Assembly: GCF_900343125.1 (NCBI RefSeq)
Contig: NZ_OPYL01000002.1
Location: forward strand, 1-64,000
Direction of reading: 5' to 3'
Source of the DNA: Dysgonomonas sp. Marseille-P4361
GTDB taxonomy: Bacteria; Bacteroidota; Bacteroidia; Bacteroidales; Dysgonomonadaceae
DNA length: 64,000 nucleotides
Shown: piece after piece, positions 35,744 through 45,474 of the stretch
Layout of the letters: each line of letters opens with the position of its first letter
Numbering within the stretch: position 1 is the stretch's first letter
Translations under genes and position numbers: made by a program
Notes under the pieces: model-generated
What the model saw: only the letters and a program-made list of their open reading frames with translations
The model's database searches: none
What the model was told of the DNA's origin: nothing

Positions 35744-35778
35744 AAAAACTCCGACTTTATGAGCCGGAGTTTTCTTTT
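35744..35778. terminator. Bidirectional terminator between panE and serA
   Basis: ACTCCG (35748-35753) with CGGAGT (35765-35770), A tract before and TTTTCTTTT after. It serves the converging panE and serA transcripts. Confidence 0.75.
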
Positions 35779-35794
35779 GGTATATAAGAGATTC

Positions 35795-36718
35795 TTATTT
35801 CTTATTTACGCGGAATCTTTCGTTACCGTTTTGGATAAAGTCCACGATCTGATTTGCTGCGGCAATACCTGCATTGGTGTTTGCTTCTGCTGTCTGAGCT
35901 CCCATCTTTTTAGGAGTAGAGAAATAACGACCTGCAAATTTTTCAGCCATTTCTGCATGGTTGCCCGGCATGATGTCAGTTACATATTTGAAGTCTTTGC
36001 GTTCTTCCATCAATTTCACTACTTCTGCTTCGTTGATCACCTCTTTACGAGCTGTGTTGATCAATAGTGCATTCTTAGGCATTCTGCTTAATAGTGCATA
36101 GTTGATCGAGTTTTTAGTCTCGGCAGTAGCGGGGATATGTAACGATACATATTGGCAAGTGCTGTATAGCTCTTCCACAGTTGCTACCGCTTTCACTCCT
36201 TCTTTTTCTATTTGCTCTGCGCTAAGGAACGGATCGAAAGCATATACTTCCATGCCGAATCCTTTTGCCACGCGTGCCACATTACGACCTACATTTCCGT
36301 ATGCGTGGATACCTAGTTTCTTGCCAAGCAATTCAGTTCCTGAGGTGCCGTTGTAGAAGTTGCGAATAGCATACACCACAAGTCCGAAAGCAAGTTCGGC
36401 TACCGCGTTTGCATTTTGTCCCGGTGTGTTCATCACACAGATGTTGTTTGCAGTTGCAGCATCAAGGTCGATATTGTCGAACCCTGCTCCTGCACGAACA
36501 ACTATTTTTAGGTTTTTACCTGCTTCTAATACTTCTTTGTCGAAAATGTCGCTGCGAATAATTGCTGCGTCTGCACTAGCGACAGCATCCAATAATTCTT
36601 GCTTTGTGCTGTATTTTTCCAACAATGCCAGTTCGTATCCGGCTTTTTCGATTACCTCTCTTATACCGCTAACGGCTTCTGCTGCGAAAGGTTTGTCTGT
36701 TGCTACTAATACTTTCAT
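35795..36718 (-). CDS. serA: D-3-phosphoglycerate dehydrogenase
   Basis: 307 residues from ATG 36718; an upstream in-frame ATG (36766) would translate the intergenic hairpin and is rejected. NAD-dependent 2-hydroxyacid dehydrogenase making 3-phosphohydroxypyruvate, the first step of serine synthesis. Substrate Arg in VVRAGAGFDNID, NTPGQNANAVAELAFGL, the nucleotide site IHAYGNVGRNVARVAKGFG, and a C-terminal PGNHAEMAEKFAG holding the catalytic His. The short form lacks the ACT regulatory domain. It is directly downstream of serC, separated by a hairpin. Confidence 0.93.
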   Translation of the reverse strand: MKVLVATDKPFAAEAVSGIREVIEKAGYELALLEKYSTKQELLDAVASADAAIIRSDIFDKEVLEAGKNLKIVVRAGAGFDNIDLDAATANNICVMNTPGQNANAVAELAFGLVVYAIRNFYNGTSGTELLGKKLGIHAYGNVGRNVARVAKGFGMEVYAFDPFLSAEQIEKEGVKAVATVEELYSTCQYVSLHIPATAETKNSINYALLSRMPKNALLINTARKEVINEAEVVKLMEERKDFKYVTDIMPGNHAEMAEKFAGRYFSTPKKMGAQTAEANTNAGIAAANQIVDFIQNGNERFRVNKK

Positions 36719-36744
36719 TTTTTTATAGCTTTTGCCTTTTAATT

Positions 36745-36776
36745 CAAAAGCCTTTTGTTTGTTCAAAAGGCTTTTG
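36745..36776. repeat. Perfect hairpin in the serC-serA intergenic region
   Basis: CAAAAGCCTTTTG (36745-36757) pairs over all 13 bases with CAAAAGGCTTTTG (36764-36776) around a 6-base loop. Each arm is itself nearly palindromic. No T tract follows on the minus strand, so it looks like a processing, stability or attenuation structure rather than a plain terminator. Confidence 0.75.
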
Positions 36777-36793
36777 ATATTTGGGTTAGTTAA

Positions 36794-37867
36794 TTATTTT
36801 GCAATTTTCTTTTCGAAAGCCTGCATAGCATCCACCAGCGCTTGTACACCCTCGATTGGCATAGCGTTGTAGATAGATGCACGGAATCCTCCAACCGAAC
36901 GGTGTCCTTTCAACGACTCAAGACCTCTTTCTTTAGCAAATGCTAAGAAGTCAGCCTCGTATCCTTCGTAATCGCTTGAAAGTACAAAACATACATTCAT
37001 CAACGAACGGTCTTCAACAGCACATGTGCCTTTGAATACAGGGTTGCGGTCTATTTCATTGTAAAGCAATGCTGCTTTTTCTTTGTTGCGTTTGTACATC
37101 GCAGCTACTCCGCCATTTGCTTTCAACCATCTCAATGTCTGCATTGCAGCATAAATAGGCACTACCGGAGGAGTGTTGAACATTGATCCGCCTTCGATAT
37201 GAGTGCGATAGTCTAGCATCGTTGGGATAGGACGGTTTACTTTTCCAAGGATTTCGTCTTTAACGATAACGAAAGTAACACCCGAAGGAGCCAGATTCTT
37301 TTGCGCACCACCATAAATCAACGCATATTTAGAAACGTCAACCGGACGAGAGAAGATGTCGGAAGACATATCTGCTACCAACGGAACAGGAGAATCCAAG
37401 TCTGTATGAATCTCTGTACCAAAGATGGTGTTGTTGGTTGTGATGTGGAAATAATCAGCATCCGTAGGGATTACATAATCTTTAGGAATATATGAATAGT
37501 TAGCAGGTTTTGAAGTTGCTACTTCTACCACCTCACCAAATAATTTTGCTTCTTTAAGAGCCTTGTTAGCCCATGTTCCGGTATTCAGGTAAGCCGCTTT
37601 TTTCTCAAGCAGGTTGAAAGGAACCATACAGAATTGAAGGCTTGCTCCACCCCCAAGGAAAAGTACCGAGTAGCCGGCAGGTATATCTAGTAATTCTTTG
37701 AATAATTCAACTGTTTCGTCCATTACAGCCTGAAAATCTTTTCCTCTGTGGCTAACTTCCATCAAAGAGAATGATGAGCCGTTGAAGTCCAAAATAGCTT
37801 TCGCTGTTTCCTCTATGGTTTGTTGAGGCAAGATTGACGGACCTGCGCTAAAATTATACTTCTTCAT
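36794..37867 (-). CDS. serC: Phosphoserine aminotransferase
   Basis: 357 residues. SerC is the PLP enzyme converting 3-phosphohydroxypyruvate to phosphoserine (and the analogous step in vitamin B6 synthesis in some bacteria). It opens with the family start [12 protein letters not shown], has [31 protein letters not shown] and the PLP lysine Lys190 in [29 protein letters not shown] binds substrate near the C-terminus. It forms an operon with serA, the usual Bacteroidales order serC-serA; the third usual member, a DUF1015 gene, is present but lies apart at 40387 on the other strand. Confidence 0.96.
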   Translation of the reverse strand: MKKYNFSAGPSILPQQTIEETAKAILDFNGSSFSLMEVSHRGKDFQAVMDETVELFKELLDIPAGYSVLFLGGGASLQFCMVPFNLLEKKAAYLNTGTWANKALKEAKLFGEVVEVATSKPANYSYIPKDYVIPTDADYFHITTNNTIFGTEIHTDLDSPVPLVADMSSDIFSRPVDVSKYALIYGGAQKNLAPSGVTFVIVKDEILGKVNRPIPTMLDYRTHIEGGSMFNTPPVVPIYAAMQTLRWLKANGGVAAMYKRNKEKAALLYNEIDRNPVFKGTCAVEDRSLMNVCFVLSSDYEGYEADFLAFAKERGLESLKGHRSVGGFRASIYNAMPIEGVQALVDAMQAFEKKIAK

Positions 37868-38051
37868 TGTTATTTAAATTAGATATTGTTATTTGTATAT
37901 GCTCATAATAAAGCTACCAAAATTACGAATTATATATCATAAAATATCTTTTTTGAAGTGGATATTCATAGTAAACAAGTAAAATGATAAAAAACAGACT
38001 CTGTTTTGTAACAATATAGATGGGTGGTAATTTTCAGTTTTCGACGGTTTT

Positions 38052-38873
38052 TTAATATTTTACATTAAGCCAGGGGGTATGGTCTGTTATAAACTTTTTG
38101 AGTTCAATGGGGATGTCGGTACACATGAAATCTGCACCTAAATAAGCTCCGAGCATAAAGTCTGCTGTGCTTAGTCCGGGCCAAAGGCTAACGATAAGTC
38201 CTTGTTTATGAGCCAACTCTACACTTTGACGCGATGTACCCTCCATTTTGGCTCCAATTCGTTTGATGCCTAGGGCTTTACACATAGCTATTGTCTTTTC
38301 GTTACAAGGTTCTGATGTAATCATAAGTAGATCAACTCCCGGATACTTTTGTTGGAGATATCTTAATCCTCTATAGTCGGACGATGTGAAAACGAAAACA
38401 GCATCCGCTGGTTTTATTGCCATAACGGACTTGTATAGCTTGTCGCAAAATTCGTGCAATCTCTCTTCTGGATAAAGATCTTCTGGATTAGTTTTTAATT
38501 CAAACTCTACATATAATCCGGATTTTCCGTCGAGCCAAGACAGAAGTTCGTTGAGTGAAAGTATTTTGTTGTTTTGCTTTGTTCTCATAGCTTCTATTTC
38601 GCTCATGTTTTTCTCTTCCAGAACTCCGACTCCATTAGTCGTCCGTTCCAGACGGCTATCGTGCGTAATAACCAGTTCGCCGTCCTTGGTCATTCTTATG
38701 TCTGTTTCGAATCCTCGATAACCGGCATCGTAACTGGCTTGAAATGCAGAAAGTGTGTTCTCGTCATGTTCCATACGTCCACCTCTGTGAGAGAAAACGC
38801 GAATCTCTTGTATTTGGGCATTCATGGTAAATACAATTACCGAAAAACATGCAATTAGAATAAGTCTTTTCAT
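38052..38873 (-). CDS. Glycerophosphodiester phosphodiesterase, exported
   Basis: 273 residues from ATG 38873, which begins a clear signal peptide (MKRLILIACFSVIVFTMNAQ); the frame is open further upstream without a better start. The GDPD motifs are plain: FSHRGGRMEHDENTLSAFQ (catalytic His-Arg and Glu-Asn), FETDIRMTKDGELVITHD (metal Glu-Asp and catalytic His), and LYVEFELKTN. It hydrolyses glycerophosphodiesters to glycerol 3-phosphate and an alcohol in the periplasm. It stands alone, divergent from the PHP gene. Confidence 0.88.
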   Translation of the reverse strand: MKRLILIACFSVIVFTMNAQIQEIRVFSHRGGRMEHDENTLSAFQASYDAGYRGFETDIRMTKDGELVITHDSRLERTTNGVGVLEEKNMSEIEAMRTKQNNKILSLNELLSWLDGKSGLYVEFELKTNPEDLYPEERLHEFCDKLYKSVMAIKPADAVFVFTSSDYRGLRYLQQKYPGVDLLMITSEPCNEKTIAMCKALGIKRIGAKMEGTSRQSVELAHKQGLIVSLWPGLSTADFMLGAYLGADFMCTDIPIELKKFITDHTPWLNVKY

Positions 38874-39184
38874 CTGTAGAATTTTAGTTAACAAAAATAG
38901 AGTATATAAAAGCTGTAGAAGAGCTTTCGTTGGTATTAGAAAACAAAAATAAGGTATTTTTATCAATCTATTCATAGATTCTAGTTAGAGTGTTGCTTGG
39001 GTATTTTAAAAAAAATAGTTCTTGAGTGAAAATAGAAGAATATTAGGGTAATAAAATTTATGGAATGTTAAATATGAGTAGTCTTTAATTGTTATATTTG
39101 TAGAAATAAGAAATAAATGCCTTATCTGTATAGTGTGTTTTTTATCACTCGATAACAGATTAACCTTCTAAAAATTTATACAAC

Positions 39185-40255
39185 ATGAAAAAATTAGTTG
39201 CCCTTCTTGTTCTCACGTTCTTTTTTGTAGGATCAAATGCCCAAGTAAAGAAAGAAATCGCTATTCCTGACATACTCGGATATAAAACCTTGAAGACCGA
39301 TTTGCACGTGCATACAGTGTTCTCGGATGGTAAGGTATGGCCTACAACCCGAATAGAAGAAGCTTACAGAGAAGGTCTTGATGCAATAGCAATTACAGAC
39401 CATCTGGAATACAGACCTTTCAAGTCGGATATCCCTGCATCGCACAATCGTTCGCATGAAATAGCTAAGCCAGATGCTACGAAAAAAGGTGTGATACTGA
39501 TAAAAGGAACAGAGGTGACAAAGTCTAAAATGCCTCCGGGACATTTTAATGCACTGTTTATAAACGATGCAGATAAGATGGACAACGAAGATTACATGGT
39601 GCAGTTGAAAGAGGCTAAAAGTCAAAATGGCTTCATCTTTTGGAATCATCCGGGATGGCGCGCTCAACAGAAAGAAACCGTATGGTGGGATGTGCATACC
39701 GAAATATATAATCAAGGTTTGATGCAGGGCATAGAAGTGGTAAACAGTGGAGATTATTATCCCGAAGCACACCAATGGGCATTGGATAAGAAGTTGACAA
39801 TACTGTGTAATACAGATATGCACGACCCTTCGGCTATGTCGTATGATTTGGTCAAAGGGCATAGACCGATGACACTTGTTTTTGCCAAAGAACGTAGTGA
39901 AGCTGGTATAAGAGAAGCTCTTGAGGCTCGTCGTACAGCAGCTTATTTCAGAGATATTGTAGTTGCCGAACCTATGTATTTGAAGGCTATATTCGAAGCT
40001 TCGGTTGAGGTTCTTGAAGTAGAAAGAAAAGGAAATGCTGTGAAAGTGACTCTGTTGAATAAGTCAGATCTGCCATTCCATATTAAAAATGTTAGTCCAT
40101 ATTTCCGTTGCAAAGACTTTACTATACCGGCAATGAGTAAGATCAGTATTGAGGCAATAGTTGCGGCAGATGCCAATGCTTCTACTGTGAGTTTCGAAAT
40201 AGCGAACCTCTATGCAGCTCCAAATAAAGGCTTGGAATACCAATTTAACTTTTAG
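39185..40255 (+). CDS. Exported PHP-domain phosphoesterase (Sb-PDE-like)
   Basis: 356 residues with a signal peptide (ending FVGSNAQ). The PHP metal site is complete: DLHVHTVFSDG (His41, His43), AITDHLEY, IKGTEVT, FWNHPGW and CNTDMHD. The C-terminal 100 residues form a beta domain. It resembles the periplasmic Sb-PDE family phosphodiesterases, so hydrolysis of phosphodiesters is inferred; the substrate is unknown. A TATATTTG box at 39093-39100 is a possible promoter element. It lies next to, and divergent from, another phosphodiesterase gene (GDPD). Confidence 0.8.
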   Translation: MKKLVALLVLTFFFVGSNAQVKKEIAIPDILGYKTLKTDLHVHTVFSDGKVWPTTRIEEAYREGLDAIAITDHLEYRPFKSDIPASHNRSHEIAKPDATKKGVILIKGTEVTKSKMPPGHFNALFINDADKMDNEDYMVQLKEAKSQNGFIFWNHPGWRAQQKETVWWDVHTEIYNQGLMQGIEVVNSGDYYPEAHQWALDKKLTILCNTDMHDPSAMSYDLVKGHRPMTLVFAKERSEAGIREALEARRTAAYFRDIVVAEPMYLKAIFEASVEVLEVERKGNAVKVTLLNKSDLPFHIKNVSPYFRCKDFTIPAMSKISIEAIVAADANASTVSFEIANLYAAPNKGLEYQFNF

Positions 40256-40386
40256 AAGAGACTTTTGCTACAAATTACATTAGTTTTTATATATTTGTTC
40301 TAGTACAAAGTAACAGATTGTCGATTATTTAACATTGACGATCTGTTTCTTGATATAGAAAGTTGTAATCCTAAAATAGAATACCA

Positions 40387-41631
40387 ATGGCAATAATCAA
40401 ACCTTTCAGGGGTGTAAGACCTCCGCAAGCAATAGTAAAAGAAGTAGTGTCAAGGCCTTACGATGTATTGAGTTCGTTGGAAGCCAGGCTGGAAGCCGAA
40501 GGAAACGAAAAATCTCTTTACCGTATCATAAAACCAGAGATCGATTTTGAAGAAATGATCGATGAGCATCATCCCGAAGTGTACGAGCGTGCTGTCGAAA
40601 ATTTTAACAAGTTTCAAGAGCGAGGCTGGTTGGTACAAGACCCCGAAGAATATTACTATGTATATGCACAAACAATGAATGGAAAAACGCAGTATGGTTT
40701 GGTTGTTTGTTCGCATGTGGAAGATTACATGGAAGGAAAAATAAAAAAGCACGAATTGACTCGCCGCGACAAGGAAGAAGACCGAATGAAGCATGTGCGT
40801 GTGAATAATGCAAATATAGAGCCGGTGTTTTTTGCTTATCCCGAAAATGAAGAGCTGGATGCCATCGTGCAGCGTACGATAGATACTCCTGCCGAATATG
40901 ATTTTGTAGCAAATGATGGAGTAGGGCATCACTTTTGGGTGATAAAAGATAAGGAAGTAATAAAGAGAATAACCGAATTATTCGCGGCTATTCCCTCTTT
41001 GTATATTGCCGACGGACATCATCGTTCGGCAGCAGCAGCCTTGGTTGGGGCAGAAAAAGCGAAGCAAAACCCGAATCATAGGGGCGACGAAGAGTATAAT
41101 TACTTTATGGCAGTATGTTTTCCTGATAATCAGCTGAATATTATCGATTACAATCGCGTAGTAAAAGATCTGAATGGTTTGACTCCTGCGGAATTTGTAG
41201 AAAAACTGAAAACTCACTTCGTGGTAGAAGAGAAGGGAAATGATATTGTTGCCCCATCGGGTTTGCATAATTTCTCTATCTATCTGGATGGTAAATGTTA
41301 TAGCCTGACAGCCAAAGCTGATACTTATGACGACAGCGATCCTATAGGGGTGCTGGATGTGACAATCTCTTCTAAATATATTTTGGACGAAATACTCGGA
41401 ATAAAAGATTTACGTTCCGATCAACGTATCGATTTTGTGGGAGGGATAAGAGGTCTTGGCGAACTGAAAAAGCGTGTTGATAGTGGAGAGATGAAGTTAG
41501 CATTGGCTCTTTATCCTGTTACCATGAAACAACTGATGGATATCGCCGATACGGACAATATTATGCCGCCCAAAACAACTTGGTTCGAACCAAAATTACG
41601 TTCGGGACTGGTTATACATAAGCTAGAGTAA
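40387..41631 (+). CDS. DUF1015 family protein
   Basis: 414 residues. It opens IIKPFRGVRPPQ and SRPYDVLSS, and has the family signature YIADGHHRSAAAA, KHELTRRDKEEDR and GGIRGLGEL. DUF1015 proteins are widespread, often linked with serine synthesis genes (serC-serA-DUF1015 in many Bacteroidales, from memory); the ADGHHR motif resembles a nucleic-acid or phosphate-binding loop. No activity is proven. Here it lies 2.5 kb from serC, on the opposite strand. The next gene follows after 7 bases, so the two are probably co-transcribed. Confidence 0.9.
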   Translation: MAIIKPFRGVRPPQAIVKEVVSRPYDVLSSLEARLEAEGNEKSLYRIIKPEIDFEEMIDEHHPEVYERAVENFNKFQERGWLVQDPEEYYYVYAQTMNGKTQYGLVVCSHVEDYMEGKIKKHELTRRDKEEDRMKHVRVNNANIEPVFFAYPENEELDAIVQRTIDTPAEYDFVANDGVGHHFWVIKDKEVIKRITELFAAIPSLYIADGHHRSAAAALVGAEKAKQNPNHRGDEEYNYFMAVCFPDNQLNIIDYNRVVKDLNGLTPAEFVEKLKTHFVVEEKGNDIVAPSGLHNFSIYLDGKCYSLTAKADTYDDSDPIGVLDVTISSKYILDEILGIKDLRSDQRIDFVGGIRGLGELKKRVDSGEMKLALALYPVTMKQLMDIADTDNIMPPKTTWFEPKLRSGLVIHKLE

Positions 41632-41638
41632 AATCTAG

Positions 41639-42607
41639 ATGAAAAAATATTTGATACTTCTCTTTTCTCTAATATTTGTTACATTGTTACTTTCTTGTGC
41701 AAAAGAGCATAAGGAGGGCTTGCTGTGGAAAATATCAGGCAATGGACTAAATGCTCCTTCTTATTTGTTTGGAACAGGACATGGTAGAGGCTTTTATTTG
41801 GGCTGTTCTATATTGGATAGTGTTCCGGGGTTTTATGAATCTTTAAAAAATACAAACCAATATATTGGAGAATATAATTATTATGAGCCTGATACCTTAA
41901 ATACAGAAATGCTCCCTGCTGATTCTACTTATGATAAATTTTTTAATAAAGAGGACTTAGCCTTGTTAGATTCAATCTTACTGGTGGTAGTGGGGCAGAC
42001 GTCGAAGAAGTATATTCGTAAACCAGAGGTGTTGTTGGAAAGGATTAAGGGATATCTATATTATGAATATAAGAAAAAGGAGAAGACAAATAAGGATATA
42101 ATTACATATTTGCCAATGGATTATTGTTTGGAAGAGTTGGCATATCATCGAGGATATAAAATTGTAGGGTTAGATAACTTGATTAGGTTTAATTATTATG
42201 CTCATTTGCCCGAAGGTTCAGTGAAAAATGTTACAGATAGTTTGATTGTAATGTTAAGGAATAGAACATTTGAAAAAGAGTTTAAAGAGTCTGAATCAGA
42301 CACTTTATCTACTAGATTATTCGACGCTTATTGTAGGCAAGATTTTAATGAATTCGAAAAGTATTTTAATCAGAGAAATAAGAAATATGATAAGGAGTAT
42401 GAAGAAAGATTAAGGAAAGATCCTAAGAGCAAACATGTTTTACATGAAATATCTACTGTAAGAAACCATAAATGGATGGAATATATTCCTGATTTAATAA
42501 ACAAAAAAGCATCTTTCATTGCAGTCGGTTTAGGGCATTTGCTTGGCGAAGATGGTCTAATAAGTTTGTTGAGGAAAGAGGGATATAAGGTTGAGCCAGT
42601 AAATTGA
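41639..42607 (+). CDS. TraB/GumN-family lipoprotein
   Basis: 322 residues. Lipoprotein signal ending TLLLSC (Cys20). The TraB/GumN (TIKI-like) core is visible: the first motif LWKISGNGLNAPSYLFGTGH, a central helical part, and the closing VRNHKWMEYIPDLINKK and SFIAVGLGHLLGEDGLISLLRKEGY. Eukaryotic TIKI relatives are metalloproteases; the bacterial function is unsettled. It lies 7 bases after DUF1015. It is somewhat richer in A and T than DUF1015. Confidence 0.85.
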   Translation: MKKYLILLFSLIFVTLLLSCAKEHKEGLLWKISGNGLNAPSYLFGTGHGRGFYLGCSILDSVPGFYESLKNTNQYIGEYNYYEPDTLNTEMLPADSTYDKFFNKEDLALLDSILLVVVGQTSKKYIRKPEVLLERIKGYLYYEYKKKEKTNKDIITYLPMDYCLEELAYHRGYKIVGLDNLIRFNYYAHLPEGSVKNVTDSLIVMLRNRTFEKEFKESESDTLSTRLFDAYCRQDFNEFEKYFNQRNKKYDKEYEERLRKDPKSKHVLHEISTVRNHKWMEYIPDLINKKASFIAVGLGHLLGEDGLISLLRKEGYKVEPVN

Positions 42608-42631
42608 TTCCTATGTTATAGAAAAATAAAA

Positions 42632-42668
42632 AACGGTTGCTTCTTAGGAGAGGCAACCGTTCTTTTTG
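42632..42668. terminator. Bidirectional terminator between the TraB-like gene and gdhA
   Basis: AACGGTTGC (42632-42640) pairs with GCAACCGTT (42653-42661), with an A tract before and CTTTTTG after. Convergent genes share it. The stem sequence resembles the terminators at 17130 and 19573. Confidence 0.85.
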
Positions 42669-42685
42669 ATTGATTTTTTAACGTA

Positions 42686-44020
42686 TTATATAATTCCTTG
42701 AGACATCATAGCTCTTGCTACTTTTATAAAACCGGCAATGTTAGCACCTTTCACGTAGTTAACGTATCCGTCTGCTTCAGTTCCGTATTTTACGCAGTTT
42801 TCGTGTATATTCTGCATGATCCATTTCAGTTTCGAGTCTACTTCTTCTGTAGACCAGCTGATACGTTCCGAATTTTGAGTCATTTCCAAGCCTGATACAG
42901 AAACTCCTCCCGCATTAGAAGCTTTGCCCGGAGCATAAAGAAGTTTTGCTTGCTGGAATACTTCAATAGCTTCCGGTGTGGATGGCATGTTTGCTCCTTC
43001 CGAAATAGCTATTACGCCATTTGCAACAAGAGCTTTTGCTTCTTCTCCGTTTATCTCGTTCTGTGTAGCACAAGGCAGAGCAATATCTCCTTTTTCGCCC
43101 CAAGGACGAGCATTGGCTACGTATTTACAACCGTAAGTCTCTGCATATTCGCTGATACGACCTCTGTATAGTTCTTTTAATTCTTTTACGTATTCCAGTT
43201 TTTCGGTTGTAATACCTTCCGGGTCGTATATATATCCGTTCGAATCGGATAGAGTAACAGGGATAGCACCCATCTCTATCAGTTTCTCACATGTATATTG
43301 AGCTACGTTGCCCGAACCCGATACAAGGCATCTTTTTCCTTTTATGTCTATTCCTTTTGTTTTTAGCATTTCCAGTAAGAAATATACATTTCCGTATCCG
43401 GTAGCTTCGGGGCGGATAAGCGATCCTCCGAATGTAAGACCTTTTCCGGTGAATGTTCCTGTAAACTCGCGGGTCAGTTTTTTGTACATGCCAAACATGT
43501 AGCCTACTTCGCGACCTCCTACACCTATATCTCCTGCAGGTACGTCGGTGTCAGGACCAATATGACGCCACAATTCTGAGATAAATGCCTGGCAAAAACG
43601 CATAACTTCGGTTGCAGATTTTCCTTTCGGATTAAAGTCTGATCCTCCTTTTGCACCACCCATAGGAAGGGTAGTCAATGAGTTTTTGAATGTTTGCTCA
43701 AAAGCGAGGAATTTTAGGATGGAAGGACTCACCGATGAGTGAAAACGTACTCCACCTTTGTAAGGACCTATTGCATTACAGTGTTGTATGCGATATCCCA
43801 TATTGGTATGGGTGTTCCCTTTGTCATCAACCCATGTTACGCGGAAAGAGAAAATTCTGTCAGGAATGCATAAACGTTCAATAAGATTTGCTTTTTCAAA
43901 TTCAGGATGTTGATTATAAACTTCTTCTATAGACTCTAATACCTCAAAAACGGCTTGATGGTATTCTTGTTCGTGGGGGAATCTACGTTTCAAATCTTCT
44001 AAAACTTCTATTGCTTTCAT
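42686..44020 (-). CDS. gdhA: Glutamate dehydrogenase (NADP-type, hexameric)
   Basis: 444 residues. It interconverts 2-oxoglutarate plus ammonia and glutamate, the main ammonia-assimilation enzyme in Bacteroidales. It has GYRIQHCNAIGPYKGGVRFH, the catalytic Lys region PMGGAKGGSDFNPKGKS, DVPAGDIGVGGREVGYMFG, and a Rossmann motif VSGSGNVAQYTCEKL. Cofactor preference (NADPH) is inferred from the family. A TACTTTTG box on the minus strand (44057-44064) is a plausible -7 element. Confidence 0.95.
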   Translation of the reverse strand: MKAIEVLEDLKRRFPHEQEYHQAVFEVLESIEEVYNQHPEFEKANLIERLCIPDRIFSFRVTWVDDKGNTHTNMGYRIQHCNAIGPYKGGVRFHSSVSPSILKFLAFEQTFKNSLTTLPMGGAKGGSDFNPKGKSATEVMRFCQAFISELWRHIGPDTDVPAGDIGVGGREVGYMFGMYKKLTREFTGTFTGKGLTFGGSLIRPEATGYGNVYFLLEMLKTKGIDIKGKRCLVSGSGNVAQYTCEKLIEMGAIPVTLSDSNGYIYDPEGITTEKLEYVKELKELYRGRISEYAETYGCKYVANARPWGEKGDIALPCATQNEINGEEAKALVANGVIAISEGANMPSTPEAIEVFQQAKLLYAPGKASNAGGVSVSGLEMTQNSERISWSTEEVDSKLKWIMQNIHENCVKYGTEADGYVNYVKGANIAGFIKVARAMMSQGII

Positions 44021-44325
44021 CTTAATATATATTGGATTGATTGATAATATAGACTACAAAAGTATGAAAAAATATCAAAATGACGAAATTTTACAAATAA
44101 AAATGACTTTATCTTTATTAAATAATGTTTTAGTTGATAATTGGTAGTTTTTAATCTGTTTGTTTGATCTTTTGTAATGAGTGGAGGGGCGATACTATGG
44201 TTTTGTATAGCAGAAATTATAAAATCGTTTATAAACTCACGCTTATTCTGTCAGAAAGTGGATATCTGTATTCTTTTTTTCTTACTTTTGTAAAAGTATT
44301 AATAACTAACATTTTTTACTGATAC
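44021..44325. other. Intergenic region between divergent gdhA and rfbB
   Basis: About 305 bases without a gene. It holds -7-like boxes for both directions: TACTTTTG on the minus strand (44057-44064) for gdhA and TACTTTTG on the plus strand (44083-44090 is AT-rich background; the box is at 44283-44290) for rfbB. Neither has a good -33 element. No riboswitch or repeat was seen. Confidence 0.4.
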
Positions 44326-45462
44326 ATGACTTATTTGATCACTGGTGGAGCTGGTTTTATCGGCTCAAATTTTGTGAAATACATGTTGAAAGCACATCCT
44401 GAAGCAAAACTAATCGTCTTGGATGCTCTCAGATATGCCGGAAATTTAGGAACTCTATCCGAAGAATTGAAAGACCCTCGCGTAGTGTTTGTTAAAGGTG
44501 ATATATGCGACAGGGAAGTGACTGAAAAAATATTTGAAGAACATACTATCGACTATGTTGTCAACTTTGCAGCAGAGAGTCATGTCGATCGGAGTATAGA
44601 AAATCCACAGTTGTTTCTACAGGTAAATGTATTAGGTACTCAAAATCTGCTTGATACAGCAAAAAAATATTGGACAGTAGGTAAAGACGAAAATAATTAT
44701 CCTATCTGGCGCGAAGGAGTGAAGTATCTTCAAGTGTCTACCGACGAGGTATATGGCTCGTTAGGAGACGAAGGATACTTTACCGAAGAAACCCCGCTGT
44801 CTCCCCGCTCGCCATATAGTGCAGCAAAGACAGGAGGTGACCTTATAGTGCAGGCTTATGGCGAAACCTTTAAGATGCCAATCAATATAACCCGTTGTTC
44901 GAATAACTACGGACCATACCATTTTCCCGAAAAACTGATTCCTCTGATCATAAAGAATATATTGGCAGGCAAGCAGCTTCCGGTATATGGAACAGGCAGC
45001 AATGTGCGCGACTGGCTCTATGTAGAGGACCACTGTAAGGCTATTGATGCAGTTCTTCACAAAGGACGTGTCGGTGAGGTTTACAACGTAGGAGGTCATA
45101 ACGAGAAAACGAATATCGAAATAGTAAAACTTGTAGTGAATACAATATTCGATATTATGAACGAAAAACCTGAATACAGATCTGTTCTGAAAAAGAAAGA
45201 GCTTGCTGCCGATGGGTCTATTGATATAAGCTGGATAAACGAAGATCTGATATCTTTCGTTAAAGACCGTCAAGGACACGATCATCGCTATGCAATCAAT
45301 CCTGACAAAATTTCGAAAGAACTGGGCTGGTTGCCCGAAACTACTTTCGATAAAGGAATCGTACGCACTATTTATTGGTATCTTGACAATCAGGAATGGG
45401 TTGATGAGGTAACATCAGGTGACTACATGAAGTATTACGAACAAATGTACAGCAACAGGTAA
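44326..45462 (+). CDS. rfbB: dTDP-glucose 4,6-dehydratase
   Basis: 378 residues. An extended short-chain dehydrogenase that makes dTDP-4-keto-6-deoxyglucose, a rhamnose and deoxysugar precursor. NAD motif TGGAGFIGSN (Gly7, Gly10, Gly13), FAAESHVDRS, the catalytic Thr139-Asp140-Glu141 in STDEVYG, and Tyr164-x3-Lys168. NNYGPYHFPEKLIP and NVRDWLYVEDH are also typical. The other rfb genes (A, C, D) are not in the window. It lies upstream of a small two-helix membrane protein and murB-murA on the same strand, with short gaps. Confidence 0.94.
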   Translation: MTYLITGGAGFIGSNFVKYMLKAHPEAKLIVLDALRYAGNLGTLSEELKDPRVVFVKGDICDREVTEKIFEEHTIDYVVNFAAESHVDRSIENPQLFLQVNVLGTQNLLDTAKKYWTVGKDENNYPIWREGVKYLQVSTDEVYGSLGDEGYFTEETPLSPRSPYSAAKTGGDLIVQAYGETFKMPINITRCSNNYGPYHFPEKLIPLIIKNILAGKQLPVYGTGSNVRDWLYVEDHCKAIDAVLHKGRVGEVYNVGGHNEKTNIEIVKLVVNTIFDIMNEKPEYRSVLKKKELAADGSIDISWINEDLISFVKDRQGHDHRYAINPDKISKELGWLPETTFDKGIVRTIYWYLDNQEWVDEVTSGDYMKYYEQMYSNR

Positions 45463-45474
45463 TATACCTCCCCA

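Noticed and set aside
44326-45462. rfbB as part of the glycan operon at 49-59 kb
   Set aside because: Opposite strand, 4 kb away, separated by mur genes and a bidirectional terminator.
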